Positions 1 to 11,035 are shown, numbered from the stretch's first letter. The stretch: 64,000 nt of DNA from Amycolatopsis bullii (GCF_014654205.1 NZ_BNAW01000006.1:62001-126000), one strand, 5' to 3'. The notes: a model not told the origin generated them from the sequence alone. Translations and numbers: made by a program.

Positions 1-38
1 GTTCGGGGCCTCTCCGGTTCTGGGTGAAGGGAGATCGG

Positions 39-356
39 GTGACGGCTGGGATCGTCGCGATCACCGTGCCGAACTCCGGCGGCGAGCTTCCGGAACTCGC
101 CGCGTGGCTGCGCGGCGAAGACGAACTCCGCGGCCGCGTCCAGGTCTTCGACGCCGTCGTCGTCGGCGTTTCGAGCACCTCCGCCGACGTCTTCTGCCGC
201 TCGCTCTTCGCGTGGCTGACGCGCTGCCGGGAAGCCCGTGTCTCGCTGAAGGTCAAACGCTCGGGGGCCGCCGAGGAACTCGAGCTCGATTTCGGTGCCG
301 CGAGCGACGCCGATCAGGTTCTCGGTGCCGTGCAAGGGTTCCTCGACCAGTCCTGA
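39..356 (+). CDS. EACC1-like small protein (effector-associated constant component)
   Basis: A 105-residue protein with an N-terminal strand, a helix rich in acidic and Leu residues containing ELRGRV, a hydrophobic strand (DAVVVGVSS), a second helix with FAWL, and a final basic/acidic strand pair followed by a helix. This order resembles the EACC1 family, a small component described beside caspase- or trypsin-like effectors in actinobacterial conflict systems. The GTG at 39 is preferred because AGGGAG lies five bases upstream; an in-frame GTG at 24 has no ribosome site. The gene ends at a strong hairpin facing pknB, so any partner must lie upstream, outside the window. Family assignment is from sequence pattern only; the function is inferred. 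Confidence 0.6.
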   Translation: MTAGIVAITVPNSGGELPELAAWLRGEDELRGRVQVFDAVVVGVSSTSADVFCRSLFAWLTRCREARVSLKVKRSGAAEELELDFGAASDADQVLGAVQGFLDQS

Positions 357-360
357 CCGA

Positions 361-400
361 CGAAGAAGGCCCGCACGGTTCGCCGTGCGGGCCTTCTTCG
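361..400. terminator. Bidirectional terminator between EACC1-like gene and pknB
   Basis: An 18-bp perfect stem (361-378 with 383-400) closed by a TTCG tetraloop lies between two convergent stop codons. The outer stem contains GAAG/CTTC, so each strand ends its stem with a short pyrimidine-rich run. It can serve both genes. Confidence 0.85.
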
Positions 401-409
401 CGTTGCTTG

Positions 410-2382
<1,973 letters not shown>

Positions 2383-2386
<4 letters not shown>

Positions 2387-3732
2387 CTCTGGATGCCGTT
2401 CCATTCCGTCCAAGGTGTGGTCATGATGCCTTGCCGGCCATCGTCGGTCGTGCCGGGAGTGCCTGCCGGGTAGACGCTCGAAGACTGCTCCGCGGGCGCC
2501 TGTCTGCCCGGGAGCACCTGGCTCTGCGTCTGGCCGGTGTGCGGCGGCGAGCCGCTGCCGCCGCCGCCCAGCATCTTCGCCACCAGCACGATGCCCGCCA
2601 CCAGGACAACGAGCAGGATCGCCGCGAGAAGCGCCCACCAGCCCCACTGCGTCTTCTTCCGTGCGGCCGGCAGCATCACCTGCCGCGGGGCGGGACGCGA
2701 CGGCGGGCCGATGGCGATCATCGGGTTCATCGCGGGGGACGGCGGACCGCCCGGCATCGGCTGTTGCTGCGGGGGAAGCTGCTGCGGCGGGATCGGCACC
2801 GGCATCGACGGCGGTGGCTGCTGCTGCACCTGCGGCGGCACCACCGGCTGCTGGCCGGTCGTGTAGGTGGCGTTCACCAGCCCGGACGGCGTGGGCAGCG
2901 GCAGCCCGGCGCGGACCGCGGCCACGGCGGACGCGAACTCGCCGCCGTTGTTGTAGCGCTGCCGCGGATCCTTGACCAGCGTCGCTTCGATCACCGCGCG
3001 GGCCGCGGGCGGCACGTCCGGCGGCAGCGGCGGCGGGAGGTCGCGGATGTGCATCATCGCGACCGTCACGGCGTTCTCGGACAGGAAGGGCCGGTGCCCG
3101 GCGAGGCATTCGTAGCCGCACACCGCCAGCGAGTAGACGTCGGACGCCGGCTCGGCCGGTTGCCCGAGCGCCTGCTCCGGGGCGATGTAGTGCGCGGTGC
3201 CCATGACCATGCCGGACCGGGTGACCGGCGCGGCGTCGGCCGCCTTCGCCACGCCGAAGTCGGTGATCTTCACCTGCCCGGCCGAGGTCACCAGGATGTT
3301 GCCCGGCTTGACGTCGCGGTGGACCAGGCCGTGGGAGTGCGCCGCCTGCAGCGCGTTGCCCGCCTGCTCGAGCATGTCGAGGGTGAACTCCGCCGACAGC
3401 CGCCCGTGCTTGGCCAGCAACCCGGCCAGCGGGTCGCCGTCGACGAGCTCCATCACCAGGTACGCGATCGACAGGTCGCCGTCGAGGATGGTTTCGCCGT
3501 AGTCGTGCACCGCGGCGATGCCGGGGTGGTTGAGGGACGCCGTCATCCGCGCTTCGGTGCGGAAGCGGTGGAGGAACTCGGCGTCGCCGGAGAGTTCGGC
3601 CTTGAGGATCTTGACGGCCACGGTCCGGTCGAGCCGGGTGTCGCTGGCCTGCCAGACCTCACCCATCCCGCCGACGGCGATCCGGCTCGTCAGCTTGTAG
3701 CGGTCGGCCAGCAGCTGACCGGAGGACAGCAT
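2383..3732 (-). CDS. pknA: Ser/Thr protein kinase PknA
   Basis: A 449-residue transmembrane kinase, partner of PknB in regulating cell shape and septation. The kinase domain covers about 1-275, with glycine loop AVGGMGEV, Lys41, HRD at 138-140 and DFG at 158-160. A long Pro/Gln-rich linker ([10 protein letters not shown] and similar) follows, then one membrane helix near residue 370 and a short extracytoplasmic tail without PASTA domains, as expected for PknA. The start is the ATG at 3732, three bases after the pbpA stop. The stop overlaps pknB (ATGA), so the two kinases are probably translated in a fixed ratio. Confidence 0.96.
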
Positions 3733-3735
3733 GCG

Positions 3736-5205
3736 CTATCCACCCCCGAGCTTCGCGTTGATGGCCGCACGGCCGATTTCCGCCGCGACCGTGCCGCCGG
3801 TGGCCGCGAGGCCGCGGTTGCCGCCGTCCTCGACGATCACGGCGACCGCGATCTGCGGGTTGTCGACCGGGGCGAAGGCGGTGTACCAGGCGTGCGGTGC
3901 GGTGTTCTTGGAGTCCGTTCCGTGTTCGGCGGTGCCGGTCTTCGACGCGATCTGGACGTCCGCGCGCTTGCCACCGCCCTTGGTGAAGCCTTCGGAAGCG
4001 ACCATCATGTCCTTGAGGATGGCGGCGTTCGCCGACGACAGCGCCGGGGTGCCGGTGAGTTCGGTGGGGCTGTAGTCCTCGATCGTCGACAGGTCCGGTG
4101 CCAGCACCGACTGCACCAGCTGCGGTTTCATCGCCATTCCGCCGTTGGCCACGGTGGCCGCGAGCAGGCAGTCCTGCAGCGGCGTGAGCCGGACGTCGCG
4201 CTGGCCGATGCCGCTCTGGAAGAGCGCGCCCTGCGAGTCGAGCGGGCCGACGGTCGACGGGGCGACCTTCATCGGCACGGTCAGGTCGGTCTGCCCGATG
4301 CCGAAGTTCGCCGCCGTCTTCTTCATCTTGTCCGGGCCGAGCTTGCCGGCGAACTCCGCGAACGGCACGTTGCAGGAGTGCGCGAGCGCGTCCTTGAACG
4401 TGTCGCCGGGGCAGCCCTGGCCCGCGTAGTTCTCCAGCGTGACGTTCGTGCCGGGGAGCTTGGTGTTCGGCGCGGTGTTGACCTTCGTGTCCGGGCCGTT
4501 GCCGTCCTCGAGCGCGGCCGCCGCGGTGACCAGCTTGAACGTCGATCCCGGCGGGTAGGTCTCCGAGATCGCCCGGTTCAGCATGGGCTTCTTCGGATCC
4601 TTGTTGTTCGCGGTCCAGGCGTCGGTCTGCGCCTTCGACGTGTGCTGAGCGAGCGCGTTCGGGTCGTACGACGGCGTCGAGACCATCGCCAGGATCCGCC
4701 CGGTGCTCGGCTCCATCGCGACGACGGCGCCGGTGTAGCCCTTCTGCGTCATCAGGTCGTACGCGGCCTTCTGCACGGCCGGGTCGATGGTCAGCCGGAC
4801 GTTGCCGCCGCTGGGGTCGCGGCCGGTGACCATGTCCGACAGCCGCCGCACGAACAGCCGCGGGTCGGAGCCGTTGAGGACGTCGTCCTCGGCGCGCTCC
4901 AGGCCGCCGGCCCCGTAGTTGATCGAGTAGTAGCCGGTGACCGGCGCGTACATCGGGCCGTCGGCGTAGGTCCGGATGTACTTGTACTTGTCGTTCGACG
5001 GGTTGACGCTGGCCAGCACCTCGCCGTTGGCCTGCGACACGATCTTGCCGCGCTGGCGGGCGAACTCGTCGTAGAGCACGCGGGCGTTGCGCGAGTCGGT
5101 GCGGTAGTCGTCGGCCTTCACCACCTGGATGTAGGTGGCGTTGGCCAGCAGGAGGACGACCATCACGAGCATCGCCATGCCGACCTTGCGGAGCGGGGTG
5201 TTCAT
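3736..5205 (-). CDS. pbpA: Class B penicillin-binding protein PbpA
   Basis: A 489-residue peptidoglycan transpeptidase acting with the adjacent RodA glycosyltransferase. It has an N-terminal membrane anchor (about 9-28), a dimerisation region, and a transpeptidase domain carrying all three active-site motifs: STFK (221-224, nucleophile Ser221), SCN (277-279) and KTG (422-424). The ATG at 5205 overlaps the rodA stop (ATGA). A longer open frame to 6447 is overlapping noise inside rodA. Position and motifs match PbpA of the mycobacterial pknB operon. Confidence 0.96.
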   Translation of the reverse strand: MNTPLRKVGMAMLVMVVLLLANATYIQVVKADDYRTDSRNARVLYDEFARQRGKIVSQANGEVLASVNPSNDKYKYIRTYADGPMYAPVTGYYSINYGAGGLERAEDDVLNGSDPRLFVRRLSDMVTGRDPSGGNVRLTIDPAVQKAAYDLMTQKGYTGAVVAMEPSTGRILAMVSTPSYDPNALAQHTSKAQTDAWTANNKDPKKPMLNRAISETYPPGSTFKLVTAAAALEDGNGPDTKVNTAPNTKLPGTNVTLENYAGQGCPGDTFKDALAHSCNVPFAEFAGKLGPDKMKKTAANFGIGQTDLTVPMKVAPSTVGPLDSQGALFQSGIGQRDVRLTPLQDCLLAATVANGGMAMKPQLVQSVLAPDLSTIEDYSPTELTGTPALSSANAAILKDMMVASEGFTKGGGKRADVQIASKTGTAEHGTDSKNTAPHAWYTAFAPVDNPQIAVAVIVEDGGNRGLAATGGTVAAEIGRAAINAKLGGG

Positions 5206-6689
5206 GCCTGCGCGCCCCCCTCCGCCGGCGGGCGCTGCACGAGCACGGTGTGCGCTTCCGCGATCGGGGCCTGCGGCTGCTGCTGCGGCTTCGGGCGGGC
5301 GGCGGGCTTGCGGGCCGCGTCGGAGATGCGGAGCAGCAGCGCGACCAGGATGTAGTTCGCGAGCAGCGACGAACCACCCTTGGACAGGAACGGGGCGGTG
5401 ATACCGGTCTCCGGGATGAGTTTCGTGACCCCGCCGACGACGACGAAGATCTGCATGACCATGGTGAACGCGAGCCCGCCGCCCAGCAGCTTGCCGAACG
5501 TGTCGCGCACGGCCAGCGCGCTGCGCATACCGCGCATCGCGACCAGCAAGTACAGCATCAGCACCGCGGCCAGCCCGATGAAGCCGAGCTCTTCGCCGAT
5601 CGACGCGGTGATGAAGTCGGTGTTGGCCTCGGGCACCATGTCCGGCCGTCCGGCGCCGAGCCCGGTGCCGCCGACGCCGCCGGTGCCGAGGCCGAACAGG
5701 CCCTGCGCCAGCTGGTAGCCGCCGCCGGCCTGGTCGTAGGTGGCCAGCGGGTCCAGCCAGTTCGCCACGCGCTGCTGGACGTGCGAGAAGAGGTTGTAGG
5801 CGATGACGCAGCCGACGGCGAAGAAGCTGAGGCCCAGCACGACCCAGATGACCCGCTCGGTCGCGACGTACAGCATCACCAGGATGACGCTGAAGAACAG
5901 CAGCGACGTGCCGAGGTCCTTCTCGAACACCAGGATGCCGATGCAGGCGAACGCGGCGATCAGGATCGGGCCGAGGTCGCGGGCGCGCGGGAGCTCGACG
6001 CCGACGAGCTTCTTGCCCGCCACCATGAACAGGTCCCGCTTCGACACCAGGAACGACGCGAAGAAGATCATCAGCAGGATCTTCGCGAACTCGCCGGGCT
6101 GGATCGAGAAGAACGGCAGCTTCAGCCACACCTTGGCGCCGTTGACCTCGGACAGGCTCGACGGCAGCAGCGCGGGCAGCGCCAGTGCGGCGATCCCGAT
6201 CAGGCCCGCGGTGTAGCCGTAGCGGGTCAGCGTGCGGTGGTCGTTGACCACGATCAGCACCACGACGAAGAACACGAGCGAGATGACCGTGAACAGCACC
6301 TGCGCGGTGACCGCGGGCGTGTAGTCCTTGCCCTGCTGCGTGGCGCGCTCGGCCAGGGCCAGGTCGATCCGGTGGATCATCACCAGCCCGATGCCGTTCA
6401 GCAGCGCGACGCAGGGGAGCAGCACGGGGTCGGCGTACGGCGCCCACTTGCGGACGGCCAGGTGCGCGCCGGTCAGCACGCCGAGGTAGGCCAGGCCGAG
6501 CCAGATGATCGACGCGGTGAGCTCCTGCTCCTGGTTCGCTTCCACCAGGACCAGCGCGATGGTGACGATGAACGTCGCGAACCCCAGCAGCACCAGCTCG
6601 GTGTTGCGGCGGGTCGGGACCTCGCGCGGCGGGTTCGTCTGGAACTGCGCGGCGAGCGGTTCGGCGGCGCGCGCGGCGGGCTGGCTCAT
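5202..6689 (-). CDS. rodA: SEDS peptidoglycan glycosyltransferase RodA/FtsW family
   Basis: A 495-residue polytopic protein of the SEDS family, which polymerises lipid II into glycan strands with a cognate class B PBP. About ten to twelve hydrophobic helices are visible. The extracytoplasmic loop with GYQLAQGLFGLGTGG and the segment PEANTDFITASIGEELG are the family signature, including the acidic residues needed for activity. Its start shares one base with the pstP stop (TGATG) and its stop overlaps pbpA. Place in the pkn operon suggests the RodA-type elongation role rather than FtsW. Confidence 0.95.
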   Translation of the reverse strand: MSQPAARAAEPLAAQFQTNPPREVPTRRNTELVLLGFATFIVTIALVLVEANQEQELTASIIWLGLAYLGVLTGAHLAVRKWAPYADPVLLPCVALLNGIGLVMIHRIDLALAERATQQGKDYTPAVTAQVLFTVISLVFFVVVLIVVNDHRTLTRYGYTAGLIGIAALALPALLPSSLSEVNGAKVWLKLPFFSIQPGEFAKILLMIFFASFLVSKRDLFMVAGKKLVGVELPRARDLGPILIAAFACIGILVFEKDLGTSLLFFSVILVMLYVATERVIWVVLGLSFFAVGCVIAYNLFSHVQQRVANWLDPLATYDQAGGGYQLAQGLFGLGTGGVGGTGLGAGRPDMVPEANTDFITASIGEELGFIGLAAVLMLYLLVAMRGMRSALAVRDTFGKLLGGGLAFTMVMQIFVVVGGVTKLIPETGITAPFLSKGGSSLLANYILVALLLRISDAARKPAARPKPQQQPQAPIAEAHTVLVQRPPAEGGAQA

Positions 6690-8086
6690 CAGTTACCGCC
6701 TCCCGTCGTCGGTGCCGTCGAACTCGGCGTCGAGCAGTCCCTCCCCGCTGGCTGGTTCGCCGACGACGGAGCAGTGGAGCCGGCCGGAGCCGACGGAGTC
6801 GTCGTCGGCGTGGCCGTAGGGGTCGGCGTCGAGGACGGCTGACCGCCCGCCGGCGCGCAGTTGTTCAGGCGCTTGCGCAGCTGCAGGAAGTCGTCGATGT
6901 ACTTCCGCGCCTCGTCGAGGCTGTCCTTCTTGACGCCGTTCTGCACCGCCAGCCGCGCGTCCTCCTGGAGCTGGGAAACGCGCAGCTTGTCCGTGCACAC
7001 CTGGCTCGGCGGGCAGGACCCCTGCTCGTACGCGTGCAGGTCGATGCCGAGAATGCTGCCGGGGACGCCGCGGTAGATCACGACCTCCCCGTCCGATCCC
7101 TCGCCGACATAGTACTGACTCAGCACGAAGTAGCGGGTCGCGATGGCGGCCGCGGCGAGCACCACGAGGACGACGAGCGCGCCGGCCAGCCAGCGGAACC
7201 GCTTCCGGCGGCGGGCCTTCGGGTCTTCCTGGGGCTGCGGGAGTTCCTGGCGCGGCGGCGGGGGCGGCTGGGTCAGCGCCCTGGCCCGCGCGGCGGGCGA
7301 GTCGCCCTGGTGCCGTTCGTCGCTGCCGTCCCCGGCGGCGCCGCCCACGATGGGCGCGTCCTCGCCGAAGTCGACGTCGACCACGTCGGCGATGATCACC
7401 GTGACGTTGTCGGTGCCGCCGCCCTTGAGCGCCAGCTCGATCATCCGGTCCGCGCACTGCTGCGGGTCCGCGATCTGCACGGCCTCGGCCAGCGTCTCGT
7501 CGCTGACCATGCCGGACAGGCCGTCGGAGCAGATCAGGTACCGGTCGCCGGCGCGGGCCTCGCGCACGGTCAGGCTCGGCTCGACCTCGTGGCCGGTGAG
7601 CGCCTTCAGCAGCAGCGACCGCTGCGGGTGCACCGCCGCCTCTTCGGGCGTGATCCGGCCCTGCTCCAGGAGTTCGTTGACGAAGCTGTCGTCGCGGGTG
7701 ATTTGCGCGAACTGACCGCCGCGCAGCAGGTAGGCCCGCGAGTCGCCGACGTGCACCAGCCCCAGCCGGGTGCCGGCGAACAGGACGGCGGTGAGCGTGG
7801 TGCCCATGCCGTCGAGGTCCGGGTCCTGCGAGACGAGTTCGGCGATCGCGGCGTTGCCGTTCGCCACCGCCTCGCGCAGCTGGGCGAGGAGGTCGTCGCC
7901 CGGCTCGTCGTCGTCGAGCGGGGCGAGGGAGGCGATGACGACCTTGCTGGCGACTTCACCCGCCGCGTGCCCACCCATGCCGTCGGCGAGCGCGAGCAGG
8001 CGAGGGCCGGCGTACACGGAGTCCTGGTTGCTCGAACGCACCAGGCCCCGGTCGCTGCGGGCTGCGTAGCGGAGGACGAGAGTCAT
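6689..8086 (-). CDS. pstP: PP2C-family Ser/Thr phosphatase PstP
   Basis: A 465-residue metal-dependent phosphatase that reverses PknA/PknB phosphorylation. The cytoplasmic PP2C domain (about 5-235) shows the metal-site motifs RSSNQDS, LADGMGGH, SDGLSG and GGTDNVTV. A Pro/Arg-rich linker precedes one membrane helix near residue 305, followed by an extracytoplasmic region and a low-complexity Thr/Pro/Ser tail. The start overlaps the fhaB stop (ATGA). Having kinase, phosphatase and FHA adaptors in one coupled operon implies joint control of cell-wall signalling. Confidence 0.96.
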   Translation of the reverse strand: MTLVLRYAARSDRGLVRSSNQDSVYAGPRLLALADGMGGHAAGEVASKVVIASLAPLDDDEPGDDLLAQLREAVANGNAAIAELVSQDPDLDGMGTTLTAVLFAGTRLGLVHVGDSRAYLLRGGQFAQITRDDSFVNELLEQGRITPEEAAVHPQRSLLLKALTGHEVEPSLTVREARAGDRYLICSDGLSGMVSDETLAEAVQIADPQQCADRMIELALKGGGTDNVTVIIADVVDVDFGEDAPIVGGAAGDGSDERHQGDSPAARARALTQPPPPPRQELPQPQEDPKARRRKRFRWLAGALVVLVVLAAAAIATRYFVLSQYYVGEGSDGEVVIYRGVPGSILGIDLHAYEQGSCPPSQVCTDKLRVSQLQEDARLAVQNGVKKDSLDEARKYIDDFLQLRKRLNNCAPAGGQPSSTPTPTATPTTTPSAPAGSTAPSSANQPAGRDCSTPSSTAPTTGGGN

Positions 8087-8544
8087 GGGCGAAGCTCGAT
8101 CACCGTCTTGCCGATCCGGATGGGGACTCCGAGCGGGACCCGGAGGGGTGCAGTGACCTTAGCCCGGTCGAGGTAGGTCCCGTTCGTCGAGCCCAGATCT
8201 TCCACGTACCAGTCCTCACCGCGCTGCGCGATCCGCGCGTGGCGGGTGGACGCGTAGTCGTCGTCGAGGACCAGCGTCGAGTCGTCGGCCCGGCCGATCA
8301 GGATCGGCCTGCCGTCCAGCGCGATGCGGGTCCCGGCGAGCGCGCCGTGCGTCACCAGCAGCTGCTGCGGCGACTTGCTGTTGCGCGGCTTCTTCTCCTT
8401 CTTGCGCCCGAAAGACGGCACCTGGACGCGCATGCCCGATGCCGCGTAGAGGTCCGAACGGACGACTCTGAGCGCGGCGAACACGAAGAGCCAGAGCAGC
8501 ACGAGGAAGCCCACCCTGGTGAGTTGTACGACCAGCTCTGGCAC
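8083..8544 (-). CDS. fhaB: FHA-domain protein FhaB (FipA)
   Basis: A 153-residue membrane-linked adaptor that binds phosphothreonine on kinases and division proteins. An N-terminal hydrophobic helix (about 10-28) is followed by a basic linker and a C-terminal FHA domain (about 62-150) with the binding-site signatures IGRADDS, STRHARI and DLGSTNGTYLD. The stop overlaps pstP. A 100-base gap separates it from fhaA upstream, so fhaB may have its own promoter. Confidence 0.94.
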   Translation of the reverse strand: MPELVVQLTRVGFLVLLWLFVFAALRVVRSDLYAASGMRVQVPSFGRKKEKKPRNSKSPQQLLVTHGALAGTRIALDGRPILIGRADDSTLVLDDDYASTRHARIAQRGEDWYVEDLGSTNGTYLDRAKVTAPLRVPLGVPIRIGKTVIELRP

Positions 8545-8644
8545 TTGGTGTGTCCGCTCCCGACTCTTCCGCGCAGCCGCGACGCGGGTACGCCGCGGTC
8601 CCCCCGCACGTCAATTCTGCGGGAACAGTATTCCGGGTCCCCAG

Positions 8645-9877
8645 TCAGCCCTGTGTACGGAACACCAGGGACGAATGACCCACCCGGATGACGTCGCCGT
8701 CGGCGAGCTGCCAGGTCTGGACCGGGGTGCCGTTCACGGTGGTGCCGTTCGTCGAACCGATGTCGGCCAGCGTCGCGCTCTGGCCGTCCCAGGTGATCTC
8801 CAGGTGGCGGCGCGAGACGCCGGTGTCCGGCAGGCGGAAGTCGGCGTCCTGGCCGCGGCCCACGACGTTCCCGCCCTGCTTCAGCGAGTACGTGCGGTTC
8901 GAGCCGTCGTCCAGCTGCAGGCTCGCCGCGAGCTGGCGGCCCGGCGCCGGCGGGGCGTAGCCGCCCTGCTGGCCGTACGGGTCACCGGCCGGCTGGCCGT
9001 ACGCCTGCTGCTGGCCGTACTGGTCGTACCCGCCCTGCTGCTGGGGCTGGCCGTACTGGTCGTAGCCACCCTGCTGGTAGCCGCCCTGGTCGTACCCGCC
9101 GCCCTGCGGCTGGCCGTAACCCTGGTCGTAGCCGCCACCCTGCGGCTGCGCGTAGCCGCCCTGGTCGTAGCCACCGCCCTGGGGCTGGCCGTAACCCTGG
9201 TCGTAGCCGCCCTGGTGCTGCTGGCCGTACTGGTCGTAGCCGCCACCCTGCTGCGGCTGGCCGTACTGGTCGTAGCCACCGCCCTGGGGCTGCTGGCCGC
9301 CGTACTGGTCGTATCCACCCTGCTGGCCGTAACCCTGGTCGTACCCGGGCTGCTGGCCACCCTGCTGTCCGTAGCCGTACTGGCCCTGCTGGCCGTACGG
9401 GTCACCCTGGTCGTATTGGCCGTAGCCGGGGGGCTGGCTCATTGCTGGGTCTCCTGCGTTGCTGGGTCGTGCCGACCGCGGTGAACCGGCGCCTGAGGGG
9501 CGGGCGTCGGGATCGACGGACGAACGGGTCTTGAACTGTCCAGTATGCAGCGCCTCGTTGCGCTCGAGTGATACGACGACGTCACCATAGGTGTCCAGGC
9601 CTTCGGCGGCGAGGTGTTCCGCCACCGCCTTGGCCAGCACCTGCGTGACGCGCTGCTCGTCGCCGGCCATGCGTTCGTGGTCAGTCGCCCCCAGGGACAC
9701 GATGTAGTGATTCGGGGCGAGCTGCCGACCGCCTGCCAGCTCACGAACGTTTTCCTCACTCTCCCGCTCCAGGGCGATCGCCACTTCCTGCGTGACGACG
9801 TTGCCACCGAACATGCGCGCGAAAGTGTTCCCCACCAGGTTCTCGAGTCGCCTGTCGAATCTTTCGGCGCGGCCCAC
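8645..9877 (-). CDS. fhaA: FHA-domain protein FhaA with DUF3662 and Tyr/Gly/Gln-rich linker
   Basis: A 410-residue cytosolic adaptor. Residues 1-115 form the DUF3662 domain typical of FhaA, the middle (about 145-310) is a low-complexity Gly/Tyr/Gln/Asp tract of repeated GGYDQ and YGQPQ units, and the C-terminal FHA domain has [15 protein letters not shown] and DIGSTNGT. In mycobacteria FhaA binds the pseudokinase region of MviN and controls peptidoglycan precursor export. The GTG at 9877 is chosen because GGAGG lies nine bases upstream; an in-frame GTG at 9895 would add six residues and has no such site. The linker is much longer than in Mycobacterium. Confidence 0.93.
   Translation of the reverse strand: MGRAERFDRRLENLVGNTFARMFGGNVVTQEVAIALERESEENVRELAGGRQLAPNHYIVSLGATDHERMAGDEQRVTQVLAKAVAEHLAAEGLDTYGDVVVSLERNEALHTGQFKTRSSVDPDARPSGAGSPRSARPSNAGDPAMSQPPGYGQYDQGDPYGQQGQYGYGQQGGQQPGYDQGYGQQGGYDQYGGQQPQGGGYDQYGQPQQGGGYDQYGQQHQGGYDQGYGQPQGGGYDQGGYAQPQGGGYDQGYGQPQGGGYDQGGYQQGGYDQYGQPQQQGGYDQYGQQQAYGQPAGDPYGQQGGYAPPAPGRQLAASLQLDDGSNRTYSLKQGGNVVGRGQDADFRLPDTGVSRRHLEITWDGQSATLADIGSTNGTTVNGTPVQTWQLADGDVIRVGHSSLVFRTQG
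8950..9440 (-). repeat. Imperfect tandem repeats encoding GGYDQ/YGQ units in FhaA
   Basis: About 490 bases inside fhaA consist of variants of a 12-33-base unit rich in CTGGTCGTA and CTGGCCGTA, encoding Gly-Gly-Tyr-Asp-Gln and Tyr-Gly-Gln-Pro-Gln runs. The units keep the reading frame, so length variation between strains would not break the gene. Confidence 0.85.
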
Positions 9878-9950
9878 CGGGGAAAACCTCCTCACGCTCG
9901 TGCTTCCGCATCGATCCTATCCGGGTGAGCCAGCCTCTACACGGCCCCCG

Positions 9951-9980
9951 GTGAAAGCCGTTAAAACGACCTGCTAGTCT
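9951..9980 (+). promoter_or_regulatory. Candidate promoter of tRNA-Leu
   Basis: GTGAAA (9951-9956) and TAGTCT (9975-9980) are separated by 18 bases and lie 28 bases before the tRNA. The match to vegetative promoter elements is moderate. It sits in the divergent gap between fhaA and the tRNA. Confidence 0.35.
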
Positions 9981-10007
9981 TCTCCTCGCTGCCGCAAGGA
10001 AGCACTC

Positions 10008-10090
10008 GGGCGAGTGGCGGAATGGCAGACGCGCACGGTTCAGGTCCGTGTGTCCGAAAGGACGTGAGGGTTCAACTCCCTCCTCGCCCA
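10008..10090 (+). tRNA. tRNA-Leu (anticodon CAG)
   Basis: The 83-base gene has a perfect seven-base acceptor stem (GGGCGAG with CTCGCCC), a D arm with TGGCGGAATGGCAGA, an anticodon stem CACGG/CCGTG enclosing TTCAGGT, a long class II variable arm (GTGTCCGAAAGGACG), and a T arm with GGTTCAACTCC. Discriminator is A; CCA is not encoded. It reads CUG, the dominant Leu codon here. A tRNA-Leu beside fhaA is the usual order in related genomes. Confidence 0.97.
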
Positions 10091-10098
10091 CGCTGTTC

Positions 10099-10133
10099 AG
10101 GGGCCCGATCGCTAGCGCGATCGGGCCCCTTCC
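10099..10133 (+). terminator. Hairpin terminator after tRNA-Leu
   Basis: A 14-bp stem (10099-10112 with 10117-10130) closed by a TAGC loop begins nine bases after the tRNA. The following run is C/T rich rather than pure T. Confidence 0.75.
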
Positions 10134-10149
10134 CATTTGCCTTATGTCT

Positions 10150-10180
10150 CCCGGGGGGCCGAGCCCCCCCGGACCCCCAC
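10150..10180. repeat. GC-rich REP-like palindrome
   Basis: CCGGGGGG and CCCCCCGG flank a short centre, followed by GGACCCCCAC. Read on the minus strand it shares the pattern GGGGGTCCGGG-N-GGC with the element at 20715-20759. It is non-coding. Confidence 0.5.
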
Positions 10181-10234
10181 GGTGCCTTTCGTCACCTTCC
10201 AGCGTGGTCCGGTGGATGTTCGCCCTGGGCGAAG

Positions 10235-10966
10235 TTAGGCCGTGTGGGTGGTGATCCAGTCCGCGATCACGTCCGCGCGGCTCGTGGTTTCGATGCCCGC
10301 GTGGGGGCAGTCCGGTCCCGTCGCCTCCAGCGAGACGAGCTCGTCGCCCGAGAAGTACGGGGCTCCCGAGTCGTAGGTGCACGCGCTCGTCGTGATCTCC
10401 GGGGCCGCGCCGCGGACCCCCAGCGTGGTCGGATCCACCTTCGTGATCGCCACCGTTCCCTGCTGGAGGCGGGTGGCCGGCTTGGGGTTCGCGCTCGTGA
10501 GGCTGCCCCAGCCCGCCAGCGTCAGCTGCTGGCCGACCTTCGGGACCGCGCGGCTCACCGCCAAGGGCGTCACCGCGGTCACCGGGGAGTCGAGGCGGAT
10601 CAGGGCGACGTCGTTCTCCTTCGCCTGGAGGACCTCGGTCGCCTTGCGGGCGATGCCCGACTCCGTCTCCTCGTCGGTCATGCCCAGCGTCACCGTCGTC
10701 GGGTACGGGACCTTGCCCGAGACCCGGTCGCGGTGGGCGTCGTGGAAGCAGTGGCCGGTGGTCAGGACCCAGGCGGGCGCGACGAGCGCGCCCGTGCAGT
10801 AGCTGCTGTACGTCGAGCCGTCCGGGCGCGGGATCTTCGTCATCGCGAGCTTCGCGACGAACCCGTACTGGCCCGGCGGGACGTCGGAACCGTGGGCGAC
10901 GGCCCAGGCGGCGGGAGCGGTGGAGACGGTCAGGACAGCAGCGGCGAGCAGGGCGCGCAGGCGCAT
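10235..10966 (-). CDS. Secreted trypsin-like serine protease (S1 family)
   Basis: A 243-residue protein with a signal peptide (about 1-24, hydrophobic core LLAAAVLTVS, AWA before the cut). The chymotrypsin fold triad is visible: His72 in TTGHCF, Asp119 in NDVALIRL and Ser200 in YDSGAPYF. The nucleophile motif is YDSGAP instead of the usual GDSGGP and the His motif is TTGHC instead of TAAHC, so activity and specificity may differ from trypsin. Cys57/Cys73 and two later cysteines can form the usual disulfides. Transcribed alone on the minus strand; the substrate is unknown. Confidence 0.85.
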   Translation of the reverse strand: MRLRALLAAAVLTVSTAPAAWAVAHGSDVPPGQYGFVAKLAMTKIPRPDGSTYSSYCTGALVAPAWVLTTGHCFHDAHRDRVSGKVPYPTTVTLGMTDEETESGIARKATEVLQAKENDVALIRLDSPVTAVTPLAVSRAVPKVGQQLTLAGWGSLTSANPKPATRLQQGTVAITKVDPTTLGVRGAAPEITTSACTYDSGAPYFSGDELVSLEATGPDCPHAGIETTSRADVIADWITTHTA

Positions 10967-11035
10967 TCTTCCCCTTCGTCGAGTCGGTGGTCGACGTTCG
11001 ACGTTAGGGCCGCCGCCGCGGGCGGGGAATTCCCT

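Noticed and set aside
8950..9440. Repeat tract considered as a CRISPR array or minisatellite
   Set aside because: Units vary in length, keep the reading frame of fhaA and have no spacers.
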